This document shows, piece by piece, positions 26,281-31,908 of a stretch of DNA of 33,507 bases. The DNA is from an uncultured bacterium (GTDB taxonomy: Bacteria > Muiribacteriota > Ozemobacteria > Ozemobacterales > Ozemobacteraceae). The position numbers were made by a program, and so were the translations under genes. Positions within the stretch are counted from its first letter, which is position 1, and every line of letters starts with the position of its first letter. The notes under the pieces are model-generated. The model saw only the letters and a program-made list of their open reading frames with translations. It was not told the DNA's origin and made no database searches. Location: positions 1-33,507 of the forward strand of contig ONIU01000027.1 in the NCBI GenBank assembly GCA_900317935.1, written 5' to 3'.

Positions 26281-28065
26281 TCAAGCTGATTCTCTGACGT
26301 TAAATTCCAGTTTCCAGCGATGTTCACCGTTAAGTTCAATACAATAGACTTCTAAGGTGCCTATTTCTGTGATTGCTACCTGTAACTTAACGTCAACAAT
26401 ATCACCTGGTTTCATTCCTTCATAAGCTTCTAATTCCAATTTAAGAGAACTAGTATCTTCAAAACTTTCGTCCATATCTTCGAAGATTTCGCCAAAGTTA
26501 TCATCACGTCTGCAATTAGATTTAAAGAACTTAAATTCGGCAGTTTTGCCGATGCGAATAGCAAAAGTTCTGTCTGGAACATCTAATGTAGTGCCTTCTT
26601 CTGTTCCCTGTTTTGCAACACACAAAGCCTTGATTGGTGGTTTAAATCCAGGTATTGCAGGAATAGCAGATTCAACGCCCAAATAATAAGACTGAGAAAC
26701 GCCACCTCTGATGCGTATTCCATGACCTTCGCTGACGGTTCCGAAATAAGTAGCACCTCTAGCAACAGCCTGAGAGAGTTCTGCGCCTTCTAAAACCCTG
26801 ATTGGTTCTTTTCCTGCTTCTTTTAACCAGGAATCTATTACTTCAACCAACTTGTTTTTGAAGACTTCTGATTTGAAAACGCCACCGTTGAACAGAATAG
26901 CTCTAGGATAGCCATAAGTCTTTGTATCACTGTTCTGACTGCGCAAGAATTTTGCCAGATGTCTTGTAATAGCCGGGTCTGCAGCATACATAAGGTTTAT
27001 TTCTCTAACACCGCCTTCTGTAGCTTCTACAGGAGAATCTTCAAAAGCACATTTTGGGAAAAAGCCTTCTATTAAAGCATCAACATCTTTGCGTTCGATA
27101 CTAGTTTTTATTGTGCTTGCAATCAAAGAACTTCCACGACCAGAAATTACTACTGGAGCAGATTCTTTAGAAGTATCCGTTAAAAGTTCTTCTTTTGCTT
27201 TTCTGCATTGATGGCTTAACTGAATTGTCTGCCAATGGCTGACTTTTTTATTGGCGGCTTCCAATTTTTGTTTGGCAATATAAGCAAGAGTTAAATCCAT
27301 ATTATCGCCGCCAAGCAGAATATGATTGCCGACAGCAACACGTTCTAGACTTAAATCACCGTTTGATTCACCTATTTCAATAAGCGAAAAGTCAGTAGTA
27401 CCACCACCAACATCAACCACTAACACTGTGTCACCTTTAGAAACTTGTTTTCTCCAAGGTTTTTCATTCTGAGAAATCCATGAATAAAAAGCTGCCTGGG
27501 GTTCTTCTAAAAGTACAGCTTCAGGAAGCTTAGCTTCTTTTGCAGCTTCTACAACCAAATCTCTAGCTGCAGCATCAAAAGAAGCAGGTATGGTTATAAC
27601 AACTTTTTGATTTTCCAGTTTGTCTTTTGGGAATTTTTTATTCCAGGCTTCTCTGACATGATTCAAGAATATTGTCATAGCCTTGAAAGGTGATATTTTT
27701 TCAGCACCTTCTGGAGCATTCCATGGTAATATTGCTTCTTTTCTGTTTACTCTTGGATTGCAAAGCCAGGATTTTGCAGAAGAAATCAAGCGATCAGGAA
27801 CTTCTGAACCTCGTTCCCTAGCATATTCACCAATGATAAATTTGGATTCCAAATCCCAGTCTAACACAGGCTTTTCTTTTATTCTTTCAAAAATGAAAGA
27901 TGGAAGCACATCAAGCCATTCAATAGCACCTTTTGCCAATTCCTGAGCAATAGGAGCCAGGTTGATTTCTGGCTTTTCATCTTCTTTAACAGCTAAGGGA
28001 GCGTAACCAACTACAATATTGGTAGTTCCAAGGTCGATACCAACTATATACTTTTGTTTTGCCAT
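26281..28065 (-). CDS. Hsp70-family protein, divergent
   Basis: The protein has 594 residues. The actin-like ATPase has phosphate motifs GIDLGTTN (9-16), VVDVGGGTTDFSLIE (about 214-228) and LFNGGVFKSE (about 386-396), plus ITIPASFDAAARDLVVEA and LLEEPQAAFYSWI, shared with the 918-residue protein. The C-terminal part (about 470-594) is a short beta-rich domain (KFFKSNCRRDDNFGEI, LEVYCIELNGEHRWKLEFNV) with no helical lid, smaller than in DnaK. It is probably a partner or paralogue of the larger Hsp70. TAAGGA lies 8 bases before the ATG. It shares promoter architecture with the other two module genes. Confidence 0.92.
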   Translation of the reverse strand: MAKQKYIVGIDLGTTNIVVGYAPLAVKEDEKPEINLAPIAQELAKGAIEWLDVLPSFIFERIKEKPVLDWDLESKFIIGEYARERGSEVPDRLISSAKSWLCNPRVNRKEAILPWNAPEGAEKISPFKAMTIFLNHVREAWNKKFPKDKLENQKVVITIPASFDAAARDLVVEAAKEAKLPEAVLLEEPQAAFYSWISQNEKPWRKQVSKGDTVLVVDVGGGTTDFSLIEIGESNGDLSLERVAVGNHILLGGDNMDLTLAYIAKQKLEAANKKVSHWQTIQLSHQCRKAKEELLTDTSKESAPVVISGRGSSLIASTIKTSIERKDVDALIEGFFPKCAFEDSPVEATEGGVREINLMYAADPAITRHLAKFLRSQNSDTKTYGYPRAILFNGGVFKSEVFKNKLVEVIDSWLKEAGKEPIRVLEGAELSQAVARGATYFGTVSEGHGIRIRGGVSQSYYLGVESAIPAIPGFKPPIKALCVAKQGTEEGTTLDVPDRTFAIRIGKTAEFKFFKSNCRRDDNFGEIFEDMDESFEDTSSLKLELEAYEGMKPGDIVDVKLQVAITEIGTLEVYCIELNGEHRWKLEFNVRESA

Positions 28066-28096
28066 GGGAATATTCCTTAAAGTTGCGTTATCTAAT

Positions 28097-28125
28097 AACT
28101 TACAACCTATTTATTATTTAGTCAA
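28097..28125 (-). promoter_or_regulatory. Promoter of the 594-residue Hsp70 gene, shared motif, with flanking inverted repeat
   Basis: The minus strand holds TTGACT (28125-28120), 17 bases, TAAGTT (28102-28097), with the wider pattern TTGACTA-N13-TTGTAAGTTA. The -10 ends 32 bases from the ATG. An 11-base inverted repeat with one mismatch, TTGCGTTATCT (28083-28093) and AGCTAACGCAA (28132-28142), brackets the whole promoter and could be an operator. Confidence 0.6.
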
Positions 28126-28186
28126 ATTAATAGCTAACGCAATTAGGTTATGACCAGTATGAAATGTTTATCTTTGTTCCAGATGG

Positions 28187-28795
28187 TTATTTAGATAGCG
28201 TTATTTCACTTGCCAAGTGCTCAAAGCCCAATAAACCTGGTTTGGTTTCAAATTCTATAATATTATGTGGATCAAATTTTCCAAACACAGATACAGGAAC
28301 TTGTAAATGAGTTTCTCTTCCGTCATTCCAGTTTCTTATAACAAAATAATAATTGTAAATCAAAGTCGGACCTCGTGTATTTCCTCGGCGAAATTTACTT
28401 ATTATTTCAACTTTTCTCTTAGAACTACCTCTGAAATCAAATCTTCCGTTGATTTCACATAAAAGAACACCATTCAAATATGCTGTACAAAGCAATACAA
28501 AAATCAGAAAACCACAACCTTGAGCAGAATCAAATTCGCTCTTAGAAAACTTGGCTAAATCTTTGTCTCTGTTCCTAATTGAACTTATTATATAAGTTTC
28601 AACAAAAGTTACAAAAAATACTATTACTAATTGAACTATTTCTTTATCTATTATTGAAATATTTGTATTAGCAAAGTAATACCTAGAGCCTAACGAAAAT
28701 AATAACAAAAGAAATAAACCAATAACAACAGCGCCTGCTCCAGAAAAAAGCCTATAAAAACCAGGTTCCACATATTCTTCTTCTTCGTTATCCAT
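28187..28795 (-). CDS. Small membrane protein in the chaperone module
   Basis: The protein has 202 residues: an acidic N-terminus (MDNEEEEY), three membrane segments (about 19-38, 49-70, 92-111), then a basic loop and a beta-rich C-terminal domain (GPTLIYNYYFVIRNWNDGRE, VPVSVFGKFDPHNIIEFE). I recognise no family. GGGGAG lies before the ATG. It is 54 bases downstream of the DUF2760 gene with no promoter between, so it is probably co-transcribed with it and followed by the Hsp70 gene. Its design resembles the 274-residue protein at 15108. Confidence 0.7.
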   Translation of the reverse strand: MDNEEEEYVEPGFYRLFSGAGAVVIGLFLLLLFSLGSRYYFANTNISIIDKEIVQLVIVFFVTFVETYIISSIRNRDKDLAKFSKSEFDSAQGCGFLIFVLLCTAYLNGVLLCEINGRFDFRGSSKRKVEIISKFRRGNTRGPTLIYNYYFVIRNWNDGRETHLQVPVSVFGKFDPHNIIEFETKPGLLGFEHLASEITLSK

Positions 28796-28849
28796 TACAC
28801 TCCCCTTATCTTGCGTCTAAAAGATATCTTATATCTTACATCTTGTTTA

Positions 28850-29986
28850 TCAGCTTATTTCTATTTCTGCTGGGGCAATAACATTTCCTTTCCAGCCATC
28901 TACCAACTCTGGCAAGTTGCACTCTTTAAGGCGCCAACCATGATGTATGAGTTCGCCCTTATATGGACCAGATTCAGGAACAGAACCAGAAAGCTTGATA
29001 CTTTCAGGATCAGCTTCGTCAACGGTAACAACACTGCCTTCTTCTTCCTTTAAAACTGGTTCTACAACAAGTCTATCTTTTAAAAGTTTGGCACAGCCTT
29101 CTAATACAGGTCTAACTGCTCCACCTAAATCTTCATCTTCAATACCAGAAATATCTTCGTTCAAAAGGTCGATTAAGCGGCCTTCTTTCTGCAATAAATA
29201 AAGAATCTGATAAGCTGCCGGAGGAATAGCTTCTTTACCACCTTTAACATTGGCTGCTGCTGCTTTAAGTTCTTCGGTCTGTGCTTCGATCTGTTTTGTA
29301 AGTTCAATTATTTTTGCTTTAAGCTCATCTTTTTCTGAATCACTAGCTTTTAGTTTGGAATTAAGTTTTTCAACTTCTCGTCTGATTCCTTTGTTATCCT
29401 TTTCTAAGTTTTCTGCTTTATTTGTTACAGCTTCTGCTTCAGACTTTAACTTATCAAATTCTGCAGTTTTATTTTCTAAATTGGTTTTATTTTCATTAAG
29501 ATTTTTCGTAGCTTCATCTAAGCTAAGTTGAAGTTGATTAATCTTTTCTGAGTCTACCTTATTTGATTCTAACTGCGCTTTTAAATCTTCTGTTGATTTA
29601 GAAGATTCTTCTAATTTAGCCTGAACCTGAGTCAATTCTTCTGATTTAGCCTTAAATTCTTCGTCTGTATGGAGTTGTTTCTTTGTTTTATCGGTAAGAG
29701 TCAACAAAACTAAGACAAGTGTCAAAATCATATAACCTGCTCCAAAGCCTATTGGAACAGAATATTCTTTAAGTTTTCTAACCAGCCTTTCAGGAGATTC
29801 TTTTTTAACAACACATCCACCAGGTAATATTCCATTAATTTGAGGATCAGAGCTTGGAGCAACCATAGGAACTGAAGAAGAAGTTTTATTACATTCAAAC
29901 CCAAATGCTTCTCTATTCAAATATAGAGCTACGCCAACAAAACAAATAGTCAATATTAAAAGCAAAACAGCAGTAAATTTTTTCAT
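28850..29986 (-). CDS. Membrane coiled-coil protein with DUF2760 domain
   Basis: The protein has 378 residues. Two membrane segments (about 5-22 and 78-96) flank a short loop with two cysteines (C32, C58). A long coiled coil follows (about 105-250, heptads such as LEESSKSTEDLKAQLESNK). The C-terminal domain (about 258-378) shows AAYQILYLLQKEGRLIDLL, GGAVRPVLEGCAKLL, KGELIHHGWRLKECNLP and VIAPAEIEI. I match this to DUF2760, which as I recall is commonly encoded beside two divergent Hsp70 genes in proteobacteria. Here it is fused to membrane segments and a coiled coil. The inferred role is to tether or regulate the Hsp70 pair at the membrane. Confidence 0.88.
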   Translation of the reverse strand: MKKFTAVLLLILTICFVGVALYLNREAFGFECNKTSSSVPMVAPSSDPQINGILPGGCVVKKESPERLVRKLKEYSVPIGFGAGYMILTLVLVLLTLTDKTKKQLHTDEEFKAKSEELTQVQAKLEESSKSTEDLKAQLESNKVDSEKINQLQLSLDEATKNLNENKTNLENKTAEFDKLKSEAEAVTNKAENLEKDNKGIRREVEKLNSKLKASDSEKDELKAKIIELTKQIEAQTEELKAAAANVKGGKEAIPPAAYQILYLLQKEGRLIDLLNEDISGIEDEDLGGAVRPVLEGCAKLLKDRLVVEPVLKEEEGSVVTVDEADPESIKLSGSVPESGPYKGELIHHGWRLKECNLPELVDGWKGNVIAPAEIEIS

Positions 29987-29998
29987 AAGAACCTCTGA

Positions 29999-30029
29999 AT
30001 TGTAGTCTGCAATTATTATAGCCTACAAT
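29999..30029. promoter_or_regulatory. Dyad over the DUF2760 promoter
   Basis: ATTGTAGTCT (29999-30008) and AGCCTACAAT (30020-30029) form an inverted repeat with 9 of 10 bases paired and an 11-base spacer. It covers the -10 box and predicted start site, where a repressor would block transcription. It could also form a short leader hairpin. Confidence 0.5.
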
Positions 30030-30048
30030 CTATTTCCTTTATAGTCAA
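30020..30048 (-). promoter_or_regulatory. Promoter of the DUF2760 gene, shared motif
   Basis: The minus strand holds TTGACT (30048-30043), 17 bases, TAGGCT (30025-30020), with the wider pattern TTGACTA-N13-TTGTAGGCTA. The -10 ends 34 bases from the ATG at 29986. A TATAAT at 30020-30015 overlaps this -10 but has no -35 box at proper spacing. Confidence 0.6.
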
Positions 30049-30093
30049 TTTTTCATTTTCACAGCAATCTGACAAAAAAGTCTTTTTTAAATA

Positions 30094-30720
30094 TTATTTT
30101 TCAGAATTACTATCAGGAGGAACTTCTTCCCATTCAAGAACATCAGGATTATTTTCTGGTATTATAAAAATCAACTCAATTAAGCAAACAAAAAAGAAAT
30201 ATACTATTCCCCAAAAATAGCCATAGTTATTAGCTTTTTTTATTGGATTAAATATTTTGTAAGTTAACGATTCTCGTTCTTTTGCTTTTGTTTCTTCAAT
30301 TTCCTTAAGATTTCCATGTCTTTTACAACATACAGTAACACCTTTTTCCGAATTATCTACTTCAATATAATAATCACAATCTAATTCTGGTTTGGAAATA
30401 GGATATTTTAAATAGTGCTCTTTTTGAAGTAATTCAAAATTTAATATTTTCATATTATCGCTGTGGTCCATATCATACATTTCTACAGCAGCTGAAATAA
30501 CCCTAATATTATTGTTACAAGATTTTTCTCTAGCATTTTCAACTGGAAGACATGCGCGAAAATTTGGAATACTTATAACTTCTACAATCAAATAGCCAAC
30601 GAAAAGTATAGTACTTATTATTTTTTTTGAAAAGCCTTTTGCTTTTATGAAAAAGACTAGAAAAGCAATAAGAATGGCTATTTTTATTAATATTAAAATA
30701 CCTATTATTATGTTTTCCAT
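30094..30720 (-). CDS. Membrane protein with embedded pilin-like segment
   Basis: The protein has 208 residues. Membrane segments lie at about 2-24, 33-52 and 166-187. Between the second and third lies IPNFRACLPVENAREKSC (51-68), then NIRVISAAVEMYDMDHSDNM (71-90), a YLKYP block, and Cys115, Cys131 and Cys132. This strongly resembles the end of the pilin N-terminal helix (AIPNFRKAR...) and the following AN.R...AA.EMY.MD region of type IV prepilins, but no G|FTLIE leader exists. It therefore looks like a pilin segment reused in a polytopic membrane protein. The function is unknown. It lies upstream of the DUF2760 gene, with 107 bases between. Confidence 0.7.
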   Translation of the reverse strand: MENIIIGILILIKIAILIAFLVFFIKAKGFSKKIISTILFVGYLIVEVISIPNFRACLPVENAREKSCNNNIRVISAAVEMYDMDHSDNMKILNFELLQKEHYLKYPISKPELDCDYYIEVDNSEKGVTVCCKRHGNLKEIEETKAKERESLTYKIFNPIKKANNYGYFWGIVYFFFVCLIELIFIIPENNPDVLEWEEVPPDSNSEK

Positions 30721-30759
30721 TTTACTTTCAAAAAAAACTCTTTTCTTTTTTAATAAATC

Positions 30760-30790
30760 AAAAAAAAACAGGCTTTAAAAGCCTGTTTTT
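30760..30790 (-). terminator. Rho-independent terminator after the 31452 gene
   Basis: The stem arms are AAAAACAGGC (30764-30773) and GCCTGTTTTT (30781-30790) with a 7-base loop. On the minus strand it follows the stop at 30799 and ends in a run of nine T. The opposite strand also ends in five T. Confidence 0.9.
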
Positions 30791-30798
30791 TAGTTCAC

Positions 30799-31452
30799 TT
30801 ACTTACCTTCGCATGCTTTTGTAAAAGCGGCTGATTCTTCTTCTGTTGCTTCATGTTTTTTGAAAGAAAGAAGAATAAATCTTTTCTTGTCTAGAGGTGA
30901 AGTCTTTATTTTGCCTTCAAAACAATAGAAACAGCTTATATCATCGTTTCCATCTTTTTTCCAAGAACTCATATCACCATAAGGATCTTTTATTACTGCT
31001 CCGCTGGGAGCAGTAACAATATAGCCTTTAACAGTATAAGTATCATCTTTTTCGTTATATTCATATCCATAAATATGAGCAAAAGTATAGGCTTCCCCAT
31101 CAGCATCAGGATATGCATAAACCTTATCATCGTGCTTAGCTACTTTTTTGCCAAAAAATTTAAGAGTTATTTCATCAACCATTGTGGCTGGAATGAGCTT
31201 AAAATTTTCAATTTCACCTTTTGATGTTTCCAATTTATTATAACGGTTTTTATAAATATGACCCTGTGCAAAATTCAGCATTAATGAGTCAGAAAGTTCA
31301 TTTTCTGCAAAATCATCTAAGAAAACCTCAGCAAAATTACTGAAAAACAGGCTGATTTTCTTTTCTTCATCTTTTGTCCAAGGTTTTGGAGCAGCAGAAA
31401 CAAAAGAAGCTATAACGAAAGTAAACAATATAGAAAGGATTATCTTTTTCAT
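30799..31452 (-). CDS. Secreted protein of unknown function
   Basis: The protein has 217 residues with a signal peptide (MKKIILSILFTFVIASFVSA, cleavage near VSAA). The mature part has a helical start (KPWTKDEEKKISLFFSNFAEVFL), then mixed strands with many aromatic and acidic residues (DGEAYTFAHIYGYEYNEKDD), and two close cysteines (SCFYCF). I recognise no family. GAGGTG lies before the ATG. It starts 57 bases after the yhbY stop and may be transcribed with it; the terminator at 30760-30790 closes the unit. Confidence 0.75.
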   Translation of the reverse strand: MKKIILSILFTFVIASFVSAAPKPWTKDEEKKISLFFSNFAEVFLDDFAENELSDSLMLNFAQGHIYKNRYNKLETSKGEIENFKLIPATMVDEITLKFFGKKVAKHDDKVYAYPDADGEAYTFAHIYGYEYNEKDDTYTVKGYIVTAPSGAVIKDPYGDMSSWKKDGNDDISCFYCFEGKIKTSPLDKKRFILLSFKKHEATEEESAAFTKACEGK

Positions 31453-31509
31453 TTTTCACCTCTGTTTTAATATAATCAACAAAAACTAACTACAATAAAA
31501 ACAAAAATA

Positions 31510-31809
31510 TCATTTTGGAAGCTCAATCTTCTTAGGCTTTTCTTCAAAAGGCTTATAAAGAAGAATTGTTCGACCTATAATTCTTACTAAAGTTGCTTTT
31601 GTAGCTTTTATAGCTTCTTCAGCAACTTCTTCTGCAGTATTTGGAGAAGAATCAAGAATTTTAATTTTGATAAGTTCATGAGAATTAAAAGCTTCAGAAA
31701 CACTGCTTACAACCTTTGCTTCTAAACCATTCTTGCCAACTCTGACGATTGGGTCCATCTGATTGGCAAGAGCTTCTAGAAATTTTCTTTGATTAGATGC
31801 TAATTTCAC
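31510..31809 (-). CDS. yhbY: YhbY-family RNA-binding protein (CRM domain)
   Basis: The protein has 99 residues and starts with GTG at 31809; GGAGG lies 10 bases upstream, and no ATG start fits better. It is a single CRM domain: LASNQRKFLEALANQMDPIV, the RNA-binding loop VGKNGL, then AFNSHELIKIKIL and LVRIIGRTILLYK. The length is typical for the family (about 97-100). Family members bind pre-50S ribosomal particles and help assembly. The leader forms a hairpin that hides the ribosome site. Confidence 0.93.
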   Translation of the reverse strand: MKLASNQRKFLEALANQMDPIVRVGKNGLEAKVVSSVSEAFNSHELIKIKILDSSPNTAEEVAEEAIKATKATLVRIIGRTILLYKPFEEKPKKIELPK

Positions 31810-31819
31810 AATAAAATAT

Positions 31820-31861
31820 CCTCCGAATAAACATTTTAGCAATTATAGTTTATTTCGGAGG
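31820..31861 (-). promoter_or_regulatory. Leader hairpin sequestering the yhbY Shine-Dalgarno
   Basis: In the mRNA sense, CCTCCGAAATAAAC (31861-31848), a 15-base loop, and GTTTATTCGGAGG (31832-31820) pair over 13 bases with one bulged base. The GGAGG ribosome site of yhbY is the 3' end of the stem. This is the layout of a thermosensor or a protein-responsive translational switch. Confidence 0.75.
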
Positions 31862-31880
31862 ATAAGGCAACATTTGAGTT

Positions 31881-31908
31881 ATTATAAACTCAGAGCCCAA
31901 CTACTCAA
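31881..31908 (-). promoter_or_regulatory. Promoter of yhbY
   Basis: The minus strand holds TTGAGT (31908-31903), 16 bases, TATAAT (31886-31881). It overlaps the stop of the upstream gene. The start is expected near 31874, so the leader of about 64 bases contains the whole hairpin. Confidence 0.55.
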
